Positions 36,127 to 43,844 of a stretch of DNA of 64,000 nt are shown in pieces. Under the pieces are notes generated by a model. That model did no database searches, was not told the origin of the DNA, and saw only the letters and a list, made by a program, of their open reading frames with translations. This DNA comes from CAVQGZ01 sp963714455 (GTDB taxonomy: Bacteria > Actinomycetota > Actinomycetes > Jiangellales > Jiangellaceae). Both the position numbers and the translations under genes were made by a program. How positions within the stretch are numbered: the stretch's first letter is position 1; the number at the start of each line of letters is the position of its first letter. The DNA lies in NCBI GenBank assembly GCA_963714455.1, contig CAVQON010000020.1:124001-188000 (forward strand), given 5' to 3'.

Positions 36127-36297
36127 ATGGCAGCCAAGAGCGCCGACATCCGGCCGAAGATCACTCTGGCCTGCACGGAGTGCAAGGAGCGCAACTACAT
36201 CACGCGCAAGAACCGGCGCAACGACCCGGACCGCATGGAGCTGAAGAAGTACTGCTCCCGCTGCCGCACCCACACCCCGCACCGCGAGACTCGCTGA
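36127..36297 (+). CDS. rpmG: 50S ribosomal protein L33
   Basis: A 56-residue basic ribosomal protein of the zinc-binding (C+) type: the two Cys pairs are CTEC near residues 16-19 and CSRC near 43-46. ITRKNRRNDPDRMELKKYC is the family core. ATG 36127 has a clear AAGGAGA about six to twelve bases upstream. The tRNA-Thr, tRNA-Met, rpmG, had order is widespread in actinobacteria, where the L33-had-murB stretch leads to secE-nusG; here it leads to an HNH pseudogene instead. Confidence 0.97.
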   Translation: MAAKSADIRPKITLACTECKERNYITRKNRRNDPDRMELKKYCSRCRTHTPHRETR

Positions 36298-36302
36298 CGC
36301 AG

Positions 36303-36749
36303 ATGAGCGACGGCGTCGACGAGCTCGTCGGCCAGGAGTTCACTGCCGACGGGGTCTACGAGGTCAGCCGGGCCAAGATCCGCGAGTTCGCGGCGGCGGT
36401 CGGTGACTCCTCCCCGCTCTGCTCCGACGTCGACGCCGCCCGCGCCGCCGGCCATGCCGACCTCGTCGCGCCCCCGACGTTCGCCGTCATCCCCGCGTTC
36501 CGCGGCCTCGCCGAGGTGATGGGACGCATCGGGGCTCCGCTGCAACGCCAGGTGCACGGCGAGCAGGGCTTCACCCACCACCGTCCGATCGTCGCCGGCG
36601 ACGAGCTCGTCACCAGCGCGACGGCCGAACGCATCCGCAACGTGGGCGGCAACCTGTTCGTCACCGTCTCGTGCGTGGTGACCGACGCCGAGGGCGCCCC
36701 GGTCACCACGGCCCGGTCTGTCGTCGTCGTGCGGGGGGACGACTCATGA
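36303..36749 (+). CDS. MaoC-like dehydratase, HadA-type structural subunit
   Basis: A 148-residue hot-dog-fold protein of the FAS1-like/MaoC N-terminal dehydratase family. It begins LVGQEFTADGVYEVSRAKIREFAAAVGD, and the hot-dog helix PPTFAVIPAF follows near residues 57-66. As in HadA of mycobacteria, the catalytic Asp-His pair of MaoC enzymes is absent, so it is expected to pair with the next gene product, which has it. ATG 36303 lies five bases after rpmG; the stop overlaps the next ATG (ATGA). The acyl chain handled is not known; HadAB of mycobacteria acts in fatty acid elongation. Confidence 0.87.
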   Translation: MSDGVDELVGQEFTADGVYEVSRAKIREFAAAVGDSSPLCSDVDAARAAGHADLVAPPTFAVIPAFRGLAEVMGRIGAPLQRQVHGEQGFTHHRPIVAGDELVTSATAERIRNVGGNLFVTVSCVVTDAEGAPVTTARSVVVVRGDDS

Positions 36750-37141
36750 GCACCTTCACCGCGACCTACCGGGTGCGCCGTGACGACCTCGTGCGCTACG
36801 CCGGGGCGTCGGGCGACTTCAACCCGATCCACTACAGCGACCGCGTCGCCACCGACATGGGTCTGCCCGGCGTGATCGCGCACGGAATGCTCACCATGGC
36901 CCTCGCCGCGCGCGCCGTGAGCGAGTGGGCAGGCGGACCCGACCAGGTGGTCTCGTTCACCGTCCGGTTCACGTCCATGGTCGTCGTCCCCGACGACGAC
37001 GACGGTGTGGACGTGGTCGTCACCGGCGAGGCGGGCGAGCCCGACGCGGACGGCCTGGTGCCCGTCGCGGTGACGGCGACCTGCCTGGGTCAGCCGGTGC
37101 TGGGCAAGGCGAGCGCACGCGTGCATGGTCGCGCTCGCTGA
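36746..37141 (+). CDS. MaoC-family (3R)-hydroxyacyl dehydratase, HadB-type catalytic subunit
   Basis: A 131-residue hot-dog-fold hydratase/dehydratase. The catalytic signature SGDFNPIHYSD (about residues 24-34) supplies the Asp and His that dehydrate 3-hydroxyacyl thioesters; GVIAHGMLTMALAARA (about 43-58) forms the following helix. With the upstream HadA-like subunit it would be a heterodimeric dehydratase of fatty acid synthesis. Start overlaps HadA by ATGA; its end overlaps the murB start by 17 bases. Confidence 0.9.
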   Translation: MSTFTATYRVRRDDLVRYAGASGDFNPIHYSDRVATDMGLPGVIAHGMLTMALAARAVSEWAGGPDQVVSFTVRFTSMVVVPDDDDGVDVVVTGEAGEPDADGLVPVAVTATCLGQPVLGKASARVHGRAR

Positions 37142-38144
37142 CCTCACCACGCTGCGCGTCGGTGGTGCTGCCCGCGACCTGGTGACGGCAACGACCGAAG
37201 CCGAGCTGGTCGAGGCGGTGCGCGCGGCCGACGCGACCGAGGAGCCAGTGCTCGTCGTCGGTGGGGGGAGCAACCTCGTCGTCAGCGACGCCGGGTTCGA
37301 CGGTGTCGTGGTCCGGGTCGCCACGCGCGGCATCGAGACGCTCGCCGCCAACGCCTGCGGTGGCGTGATGGTGACGGTGGCGGCCGGCGAGCCGTGGGAC
37401 GAGTTCGTGGCTCACGCCGTCGCCGCCGGATGGGCGGGGATCGAGACCCTGGCCGGGATCCCCGGCTCCACGGGGGCGACGCCGATGCAGAACGTGGGCG
37501 CCTACGGCCAAGAGGTGGCCTCCACGATCGCCCGCGTGCGCACCTACGACCGGGTCGAAGGCGCGGTGCGCACGTTCATGAGCTTCGACTGCGGCTTCGG
37601 CTATCGGACGAGTCGCTTCAAGGGCATCGATCGGTACGTCGTGCTGGACGTCACGTTCCAGCTTCGCCTCGGCGCGCTGAGCGACCCTGTCCGCTACGCC
37701 GAGCTCGCGTCTGCGCTGGACGTCCCGGTCGGCGGCCGAGCCGCGCTGGTCGACGTGCCACCCGCCGTGCTCGCCCTTCGACGGCGCAAGGGGATGGTGC
37801 TGGACGAGGCCGACCACGACACCTGGAGCGCCGGCTCGTTCTTCACCAACCCGGTCGTGGCGCAGGCGCCGGATGGCGCCCCGACGTGGCCGGCAGGTGA
37901 CGGACTGGTCAAGGTCAGCGCCGCGTGGCTGATCCAGCACGCCGGGTTCAGCCGGGGGTATCCCGGCGGCGACGCTCCTGTCGCGCTGTCGTCGAAGCAC
38001 ACGCTCGCCCTCACCAACCGCGGCTCCGGCACCGCGGCCGACGTCGTGGCGCTCGCCAGCGAGATCCGTGCGGCCGTGCGTGACCGGTTCGGCATCGTGC
38101 TTGAGCCCGAACCCAGGCTCGTCGGGTTGTCGCTCGACGACTGA
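37125..38144 (+). CDS. murB: UDP-N-acetylenolpyruvoylglucosamine reductase MurB
   Basis: A 339-residue FAD enzyme that completes UDP-MurNAc in the cytoplasm. LTTLRVGGAARDL opens the FAD domain; LVVGGGSNLVVSDAGFDG (about residues 44-61) binds the flavin diphosphate; GIPGSTGATPMQNVGAYGQE (about 110-129) is the second flavin motif; the catalytic Ser lies in SAGSFFTNP near residue 245 and the final Glu in IVLEPEPRLVG. The form is type I. ATG 37125 overlaps the HadB gene by 17 bases. Seven bases separate it from the convergent HNH pseudogene. Confidence 0.95.
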   Translation: MVALADLTTLRVGGAARDLVTATTEAELVEAVRAADATEEPVLVVGGGSNLVVSDAGFDGVVVRVATRGIETLAANACGGVMVTVAAGEPWDEFVAHAVAAGWAGIETLAGIPGSTGATPMQNVGAYGQEVASTIARVRTYDRVEGAVRTFMSFDCGFGYRTSRFKGIDRYVVLDVTFQLRLGALSDPVRYAELASALDVPVGGRAALVDVPPAVLALRRRKGMVLDEADHDTWSAGSFFTNPVVAQAPDGAPTWPAGDGLVKVSAAWLIQHAGFSRGYPGGDAPVALSSKHTLALTNRGSGTAADVVALASEIRAAVRDRFGIVLEPEPRLVGLSLDD

Positions 38145-38151
38145 GCGTGCG

Positions 38152-39226
38152 CTACAGCCGCAGCACCGGCGGCATCGTGACCACGCCCGGTGCGGTCTGG
38201 CTCGGCGCCCCGCGGGCGATCACGCGACCGGTCGGGGTCGTGACCTGCCAGACGCCGAAGCCCTGCTTGGTCTCGAACCCGGCGAGCGTCTTCAGCCGGT
38301 GGTGCCGGCGGCACAGCGCGACGAGGTTGTCGTCCGACGTCGGGCCCCTCGGGAACGGGACGGTGTGGTCGAGGTCGCACCGCTGTGCCGCCACCTGGCA
38401 GCCCGGCCAGCGGCAGATGACGTCGTGCAGCCGCACCCGGCGCTCGAGGCGAGCCGGGGGGCGGTAGCGCGTCGTCCCGACGTCGAGCAGGGTGTCGCTG
38501 ACCGGGTCGGTGAGCAGCCGCCGCCAGGTCGCGTCGTCACCGAACGCGAGCCCACGGACGTGGTCGGCGTCGATGGCGCCGTAGCCGTCGAGCTGTCCCG
38601 GGCCGTCGTCCACGCCCGCGAGCACGCTGATGGGCACGGTCACGTTGATCCGTACGTCGCGGCCGATCATCGGGGCGGCGTCACTCGGCGGGTTGCCATC
38701 CAGCGCTCCGCTGAGCAGGCGATCGACCAGAGCGTCGGCCCGACGCGCCCCGAGCCCCCTGTCGTCGTCGGGGTCGGTGACCATCGTGGTGCGGGCGTGG
38801 GTGTCGATCATCCCGAAGCAGGTGTGCGCAACCTCGGCAGGCAGGTAGGCCGAGAGCCATGCCATGCCGTGCTCGTCCGGGCGCATCGAGACGTCGCGAC
38901 GTCGGCGGGCCCGTTCGCGACGCTTGCGGGCGCCGTCCGGGTCGACGGTCAGCAGCAGCTGCTGACCGCGCCGGCGTAGCTGCCCAGGGTTCCGCTCAGC
39001 AGCCCGATCGTGGCGCGGGGCAGCATGTCGAGACCGTCGGCGAACGACAGCTGGGCTGCCGCGGCGCGCGGCGCGCGGCGCGCGGCGAGATGCGCAGCGC
39101 CAGTGCGAGCTCGTCGCTGATCTCCTGGTCGAGGTCGGTGTCGTCGAGCGTCGCCGGCACGCCGAGCGCGATCGCCGGCAGGGCTGCCGCCAGGCGGTCG
39201 ACGAGGTCTGCGGCGTCCCTGGTCAT
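38152..39226 (-). pseudogene. DUF222/HNH endonuclease, frameshifted and internally deleted
   Basis: A broken gene spread over three minus-strand frames. The N-terminus (ATG 39226, MTRDAADLVDRL) reads to ISPRAARR in one frame; at a 7-base tandem repeat the family-like sequence (QLSFADGLDMLPRATIGLL) moves to a second frame; near 38970-38985 it jumps to a third frame (LRRRGQQLLLTVDPDGA) with about 50 residues of DUF222 helix seemingly missing. From there to TGA 38152 the nuclease half is intact, with CRWPGCQVAAQRCDLDHTV and LCRRHH, the HNH metal site. DUF222-HNH genes are common, mobile-like multicopy genes in actinobacteria; function here is presumably lost. Confidence 0.8.
39064..39084. repeat. 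three tandem copies of a 7-base repeat
   Basis: GCGCGCG occurs three times without a gap, flanked on both sides by a partial GCG. It lies in the HNH pseudogene exactly where the reading frame changes. One copy would give an in-frame SPRAAAAQLS; three copies add 14 bases and break the frame. Copy-number slippage is the simplest cause. Confidence 0.8.
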
Positions 39227-39428
39227 GGCACCCAACGTAGGAGGGGGGCCCGACACAACCGCCCCCTGTGGACAACCCCGGCAGGGGGGCCGAGGGAGCG
39301 GTACGGTCATACCAAAGAGGGATGTGCACCTTTCTTCCGATTCGCCATATCTTGTGGCACTATCGGGTGAGGGGCGTGTTCCGTGGAGGGGACGGGGCAC
39401 GCCCCACCTGAGTTGTTCGGGGGAACGC
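39227..39428 (+). other. intergenic region and leader of the tad operon
   Basis: About 200 bases between the HNH pseudogene and tadA. It holds a CCCCCTG/CAGGGGG dyad (39262-39289), a single TGTGGACAA (DnaA-box-like, not an origin), an AT-richer stretch around 39331-39356 with TATCTT as a possible -10, and a perfect 8-base inverted repeat GGGGCGTG (39371-39378) / CACGCCCC (39398-39405) in what would be the tad leader. The ribosome site before tadA is GGGGG, weakly placed. No gene is seen. Confidence 0.5.
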
Positions 39429-40670
39429 ATGACAGACGCGCAGCGCATGATCGACGCCGAGGTGCGCGACCTCGTGCGTCAGCGTGGCATCGACCCGGCC
39501 GTCGAGCGGGTCGAGGTGCGGCGGCTGGCCGAAGCCGTCGTCGCGGCCTACGAGCAGCGCTCGCTCGTGTCGGCGCTCCCGCCGATCGTCGACGGCGACG
39601 CGATCGTGCAGGACGTCACGGACGCCGTGGCCGGGTTCGGCCCACTGCAGCGCTACCTCGACGACCCCGCGGTCGAGGAGATCTGGATCAACGAGCCCTC
39701 CCGCGTGTTCGTCGCCCGCGACGGCCGTACCGAGCTCACCGCGACGATCCTGACCGAGGCCGAGGTGCGCGACCTGGTCGAGCGCATGCTGCGCTCCTCC
39801 GGCCGACGGCTCGATCTGAGCTCGCCGTTCGTCGACGCGATGCTCCCGGACGGAAGCCGCCTGCACGTCGCCATCCCCGACGTGACGCGAGAGCACTGGG
39901 CCGTGAACGTTCGCAAGCACGTCGTGCGCGCGGTTGACCTGGACGACCTGGTCGAGCTCGGCACCCTCACCGTGCCCGGAGCGGGCTTTCTGCGCGCCAG
40001 CGTCGCAGCCGGGCTGAACATCCTGGTCTCCGGAGGTACGCAGGCGGGCAAGACGACGCTTCTCAACTGCTTGCTCGCTGCGGTGCCGGCGCGCGAACGG
40101 GTGATCACGGTCGAAGAAGTCTTCGAGCTCAAGGCGCCGCTTCCCGACATCGTCGCGCTGCAGACGCGTCAGGTCGGACTCGAAGGAACCGGCCAGATCA
40201 CCCTGCGCCACCTCGTGACCGAGGCCCTGCGCATGCGTCCCAACCGCATCGTGGTCGGCGAGGTTCGCCGCGAGGAGGCCCTCGACCTGCTGATCGCACT
40301 CAACTCCGGCGTCCCCGGCATGGGCACCGTCCACGCCAACTCCGCGCGCGAAGCGATCACCAAGATCTGCACGCTGCCCCTGCTCGCGGGGGAGAACATC
40401 GGCTCGGGCTTCGTCGTCCCCACCGTCGCCGGCTCGATCGACCTGGTCGTGCACGTCGTCACCGACCAGCACGGGCGGCGGCAGGTGCGCGAGATCGTCG
40501 CCGTGCCCGGTCGGGTCGAAGGGCACGTCGTCGCTCTGGAGCCGGTGTTCGTGCACCGCCACGGACGGCTCGTGCGTGCCGACGGGTTCCCGCCGCACGT
40601 CGAGCGCTTCGAGACGATCGGTGTCGACGTGCGCCGACTGCTGGACGAGGTGTCGGAGCCGGCGGCCTGA
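39429..40670 (+). CDS. tadA: Tad/Flp pilus assembly ATPase TadA (CpaF family)
   Basis: A 413-residue cytoplasmic secretion ATPase powering pilin extrusion. Walker A is GGTQAGKTT at residues 202-210, with Gln-Ala in place of the usual Gly-Ser; the Asp box and Walker B follow as ITVEEVFEL and RMRPNRIVVGEVR, and the His box is MGTVHANSA. The N-terminal domain IVDGDAIVQDVTDAVAGFGPL is typical of CpaF. ATG 39429. First gene of a seven-gene operon; its stop overlaps tadB (TGATG). Confidence 0.95.
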   Translation: MTDAQRMIDAEVRDLVRQRGIDPAVERVEVRRLAEAVVAAYEQRSLVSALPPIVDGDAIVQDVTDAVAGFGPLQRYLDDPAVEEIWINEPSRVFVARDGRTELTATILTEAEVRDLVERMLRSSGRRLDLSSPFVDAMLPDGSRLHVAIPDVTREHWAVNVRKHVVRAVDLDDLVELGTLTVPGAGFLRASVAAGLNILVSGGTQAGKTTLLNCLLAAVPARERVITVEEVFELKAPLPDIVALQTRQVGLEGTGQITLRHLVTEALRMRPNRIVVGEVRREEALDLLIALNSGVPGMGTVHANSAREAITKICTLPLLAGENIGSGFVVPTVAGSIDLVVHVVTDQHGRRQVREIVAVPGRVEGHVVALEPVFVHRHGRLVRADGFPPHVERFETIGVDVRRLLDEVSEPAA

Positions 40671-41527
40671 TGGGACTGCTGCTCGGGCTCGTCTTCGGAA
40701 TCGGCGCGCTCCTCGTCCTGCTGGCGCTCACCACCGAGCCGACCGCTGCTCGCGCGCCTCGCCGGCGCACGCACCGGCTGGCCGCCTCGATCGCCGAGGC
40801 CGGGCTTGAAGGTGTCACCCCCCGCGGAGTGGGGCTGACCAGCGCCGGGCTCGCTGTGCTGGTGGGTCTGAGCTTCTACGTGCTGACCGAGACGTGGCCG
40901 ATCGCCCTCGCGTTCGCGACGATCGCCGCGCTCACGCCAACGGTGCTCATCCGCCAGCGGGTGCAGAAGCGACGCGCCGAGCTACGCGAGGTGTGGCCCG
41001 ACGTGGTCGACAACCTCGCCTCCGCGGTTCGGGCCGGCATGTCCCTGCCCGAGGCGCTGGGGCAGCTGGGCGCCCGCGGTCCGCAGTCGCTACGCCGACA
41101 CTTCGCTCGCTTCGCCGACGACTACCGCACCACCGGACGGTTCACCGAGAGCCTGGACGCGCTCAAGGACCGCCTCGCCGACCCCACCGGTGACCGCATC
41201 GTGGAGTCCCTGCGCATCGCTCGGGAGGTGGGCGGCAGCGACCTGGGTCGGCTGCTGCGCACCCTGTCGGCCTTCTTGCGCGACGAGCTGCGCGTGCGCA
41301 CCGAGCTGGAGACCCGACAGGGGTGGGTCACGAACGCGGCCAAGCTCGCCGTCGCCGGCCCGTGGATCCTGCTCGCGCTGCTGTCGTTCCGCTCGACGTC
41401 CATCCAGGCCTACCAGCAGCCGTCCGGGGTGATGGTGCTGGCAGTCGGTGCGGCCGTGTCCGTCGTCGCCTACCGCGTGATGGTGCGCCTCGGGCGGCTG
41501 CCGGAGGACGAGCGGGTGCTGCGATGA
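40670..41527 (+). CDS. tadB: Tad pilus inner-membrane protein TadB
   Basis: A 285-residue type II secretion F-domain protein. Two helices lie near the N-terminus (about residues 2-18 and 52-85), then the GspF cytoplasmic domain with WPDVVDNLASAVRAGMSLPEAL (first part near residues 107-120), then two C-terminal helices. TadB and TadC form the platform on which TadA acts. Starts by TGATG overlap with tadA and ends by ATGA overlap with tadC. Confidence 0.92.
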   Translation: MGLLLGLVFGIGALLVLLALTTEPTAARAPRRRTHRLAASIAEAGLEGVTPRGVGLTSAGLAVLVGLSFYVLTETWPIALAFATIAALTPTVLIRQRVQKRRAELREVWPDVVDNLASAVRAGMSLPEALGQLGARGPQSLRRHFARFADDYRTTGRFTESLDALKDRLADPTGDRIVESLRIAREVGGSDLGRLLRTLSAFLRDELRVRTELETRQGWVTNAAKLAVAGPWILLALLSFRSTSIQAYQQPSGVMVLAVGAAVSVVAYRVMVRLGRLPEDERVLR

Positions 41528-42444
41528 CGAGCGGGTTGCTGATCGGATTCGGCATCGGCCTGGGCTTGGTGCTCGTGGTGACGCGGGTGGTGGCGCTCGG
41601 GCCGCCCACGCTGGCCGACCGCCTCGCGCTGCAGCTGCGCCGCGACCGGGTGGACGGCCCGCTGATCGACGGCTCGGTCTCCTCGACGGTCGAAGGGCTC
41701 GTCCGGCCCTACGCCGCCCGGGCAGCCGAGCGCCTGGAGCGTCTGGTGGGAGGCGGTGACGCGGTGCGCCGCCGTCTGCGGCGAGCGGGCAGCCCGCTCC
41801 AGCTCCAGGAGTTCCGTATCCAGCAGGTGCTCTGGGCCGCGGCGTTCTTCACCGGCGCGGCAGGGCTGAGCCTTGCCATGGTCGCCGCCGGGTCGGCGCG
41901 CTCGCCCGGGCTGCTGCTTGTCTTCGTCGCCGGCATGGCGGTCGCCGGCGTCATCGCTCGAGACCAGATGCTCACCCGCGAGATCAGGGCGCGCGAGGCC
42001 CGCATCCTGGCCGAGCTGCCGACCGTCGCCGACCTGCTCGCGGTGAGCGTCGCTGCGGGGGAGTCACCGGCGGCGGCGCTGGAACGAACGGCCCGGGTCG
42101 CTCGCGGCGACCTCGGCCACGAGCTCGGGCTCGCGCTCAACGACGTCCGTGCCGGCGCGGGCCTCGTCGCCGCCCTGGACTCCCTCAGCCGGCGTCTCTG
42201 TGTGCCGGCGGTCACGCGCTTCGTCGACGGCATCACCGTGGCCGTCGAGCGCGGCACCCCGCTGGCCGACGTGCTGCGCGCCCAGGCCGCCGACGCCCGC
42301 GAGGTGCGCAAACGCACGCTGATGGAGATCGGTGGGCGCAAGGAGATCGCGATGCTCGTCCCCGTCGTCTTCTTGGTGCTTCCGGTGACGATCGTCTTCG
42401 CGCTCTACCCAGGTCTTGCTCAGTTCGACGTGATTGCTCCGTGA
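41524..42444 (+). CDS. tadC: Tad pilus inner-membrane protein TadC
   Basis: A 306-residue second GspF-type platform protein. One N-terminal helix (about residues 4-22), two mid helices (about 108-145), the F domain LAELPTVADLLAVSVAAGESPAAAL, and a last helix IAMLVPVVFLVLPVTIVFAL. It differs enough from TadB to be the partner rather than a duplicate. ATGA overlap with tadB; the small pilin-like gene follows after 11 bases with its own ribosome site. Confidence 0.9.
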   Translation: MTSGLLIGFGIGLGLVLVVTRVVALGPPTLADRLALQLRRDRVDGPLIDGSVSSTVEGLVRPYAARAAERLERLVGGGDAVRRRLRRAGSPLQLQEFRIQQVLWAAAFFTGAAGLSLAMVAAGSARSPGLLLVFVAGMAVAGVIARDQMLTREIRAREARILAELPTVADLLAVSVAAGESPAAALERTARVARGDLGHELGLALNDVRAGAGLVAALDSLSRRLCVPAVTRFVDGITVAVERGTPLADVLRAQAADAREVRKRTLMEIGGRKEIAMLVPVVFLVLPVTIVFALYPGLAQFDVIAP

Positions 42445-42455
42445 GAGGGGAACCG

Positions 42456-42632
42456 ATGACCAAGGCACTTGTCGCCGTCCAGGCGCGCCTGTCCAGCCAA
42501 CGAGGGGACGTGCCCGGCTGGGTGCTGATCACCATCATGACCGCAGGCATCGTGGCGGTGCTCTGGCAGTTCGCCGAGCCGTACCTGCGTGACGTGCTGG
42601 CCGACTCGCTGGACGCCACCGTCGGACGGTGA
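42456..42632 (+). CDS. small pilin-like membrane protein of the tad operon
   Basis: A 58-residue protein: a polar N-terminal stretch to QRGDV, then one hydrophobic helix PGWVLITIMTAGIVAVLW (about residues 24-41), then a short amphipathic tail. Position between tadC and tadE and the single helix after a short basic leader fit an Flp/type IVb pilin or a pilin-like minor subunit, with possible cleavage after RG. It lacks the Glu5 usually seen after the cleavage site, so the call is tentative. ATG 42456 has GAGAGGGG about six bases upstream; an in-frame GTG at 42441 would include that site. Stop overlaps tadE (GTGA). Confidence 0.6.
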   Translation: MTKALVAVQARLSSQRGDVPGWVLITIMTAGIVAVLWQFAEPYLRDVLADSLDATVGR

Positions 42633-42997
42633 GCGAGCGCGGCTCGGCGGTCGCCGAGTTCACGCTCGTCGTCAGCCTGCTCGTGATGCTCGTGCTGGGC
42701 ATCGCCCAGGTCGGCATGGCCATCCACGTGCGCAACACGGTGGTGGCCTGTGCGGCGGAGGGTGCCCGGCTCGCCGCCAACGCCGACCGCGACGTCGCCG
42801 ACGGCGTCGCGCTCACCCGGCGACTCATCGCCTCAGCCCTGTCTGACGCCATGGTGGGGGACGTGCGGGGTCGGCACGTCCCGAGCCCGGCCGGCCTCGA
42901 CGTACAGATCGAAGTCAGCACTCGGCTGCCGATGGTCGGGCTCGCCGGCCCGGCCCGCTCGCTCACGGTGACGGCGCACGCCGTGGAGGAGTCGTGA
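42629..42997 (+). CDS. tadE: TadE-family pilus protein
   Basis: A 122-residue pseudopilin-like protein. The TadE signature is a basic start, then RGSAVAEFTLVVSLLVMLVLG (first part residues 4-12) with the glutamate after the processing site, then a periplasmic-type domain. TadE and TadF are processed like pilins and help assembly of the Flp fibre. Both start and stop overlap neighbours by GTGA. Confidence 0.88.
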   Translation: MSERGSAVAEFTLVVSLLVMLVLGIAQVGMAIHVRNTVVACAAEGARLAANADRDVADGVALTRRLIASALSDAMVGDVRGRHVPSPAGLDVQIEVSTRLPMVGLAGPARSLTVTAHAVEES

Positions 42998-43392
42998 CCC
43001 AGCGCGGCAGCGCCCTCGTGGAGTTCCAGTTCTTGGCGATCCTGCTGCTCGTTCCGCTCGTGTACGTGATGCTGGCGGCACTGGACGTGCAGCGCACCGT
43101 CTTCGGCGCGACGCAGGCAGCACGCGAGGCCGGTCGGGTCGCGGCCAGCACCGGGGACGAGTCGGCGGCCCGCTACGCCGCCGCGCGCTCCCTGCACGAC
43201 CAGGGCGTCGACCCCGGCTCGGTCGCGGTGACGTTCACCTGCCCGACGGGGTGCCAGACGCCGGGCGGCCAGATCACGGTGCGGGTCGCGACGAGCGTCG
43301 GGCTGCCGTTCCTGCCCGACGTGCTGGCCGGCGTCGCCTCCGTCCCGGTCTCGGCCACGCACGTCGCACCCGTCGACCGGTACCGCGCATGA
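42994..43392 (+). CDS. TadE/TadF-like pilus protein
   Basis: A 132-residue protein with the same plan as the previous one: RGSALVEFQFLAILLLVPLV near residues 4-23, then an external domain that contains two cysteines in FTCPTGCQTPGG (about residues 76-87), suggesting a disulfide. It is best taken as TadF or a second TadE. It overlaps tadE by GTGA and the next gene by ATGA. Confidence 0.8.
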   Translation: MTQRGSALVEFQFLAILLLVPLVYVMLAALDVQRTVFGATQAAREAGRVAASTGDESAARYAAARSLHDQGVDPGSVAVTFTCPTGCQTPGGQITVRVATSVGLPFLPDVLAGVASVPVSATHVAPVDRYRA

Positions 43393-43811
43393 GAAGGGGT
43401 GCCGAGCGGGGGCAGATCACGCTTCTCGTGATCGGGTTCGCGGTGATCCTGCTGGCTCTGGTGGCCGTGGTGGTGGACGCCTCCCAGATCGTGCTGCTGC
43501 GCCGCTCGTTGGCGTCGCTGGCCGACGGGGCCGCGCTGTCGGCCGCGCAGAGCCTCGCCGAGGACGCCCTCTACGCCGGGCAGGCCGGCGACAGCCTGCC
43601 GCTCGACCCGGACGGGGCCCGCACCGCCGTCGCGGCCTACCTGCGTCAGGCGGGTGCCGACGTTGCGCTGGTCGACGTCGCGGTGACCGGGGACACCGTC
43701 AGCGTCGCGCTCGCCGCCCATGCCGACCTGCCGCTCGTAGGGGCGGTCACCGAGGCGTTCGCGGGCACGACGGTGACGGCCCGGGCCACCGCGCGATCCC
43801 CGATCGGGTAG
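43389..43811 (+). CDS. TadG-like (Rv3660c/pilus Flp-associated) membrane-anchored protein
   Basis: A 140-residue protein with one N-terminal helix, GQITLLVIGFAVILLALVAVVV (about residues 8-29), then VDASQIVLLRRSLASLADGAALSAAQ, which is the signature of the TadG N-terminal (Flp-pilus assembly, TadE/G-like) domain. Full TadG proteins are larger and carry a von Willebrand domain; this is the short actinobacterial form. Last gene of the tad operon. Product localisation is outside the membrane. Confidence 0.78.
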   Translation: MRRGAERGQITLLVIGFAVILLALVAVVVDASQIVLLRRSLASLADGAALSAAQSLAEDALYAGQAGDSLPLDPDGARTAVAAYLRQAGADVALVDVAVTGDTVSVALAAHADLPLVGAVTEAFAGTTVTARATARSPIG

Positions 43812-43830
43812 GCCACCCCCGCCGGCCACG

Positions 43831-43836
43831 TACGCT
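43831..43836 (+). promoter_or_regulatory. leaderless-type -10 box of prfB
   Basis: TACGCT is eight bases before the prfB GTG (43845), and no ribosome site is present in between. It fits the TANNNT pattern seen at other genes in the window. Confidence 0.55.
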
Positions 43837-43844
43837 GGTGCCTC

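Noticed and set aside
39261..39290. DnaA-box-like TGTGGACAA with a GC dyad, as a possible replication origin
   Set aside because: Only one such 9-mer is present, and there is no cluster, AT-rich unwinding region or dnaA/dnaN neighbour.
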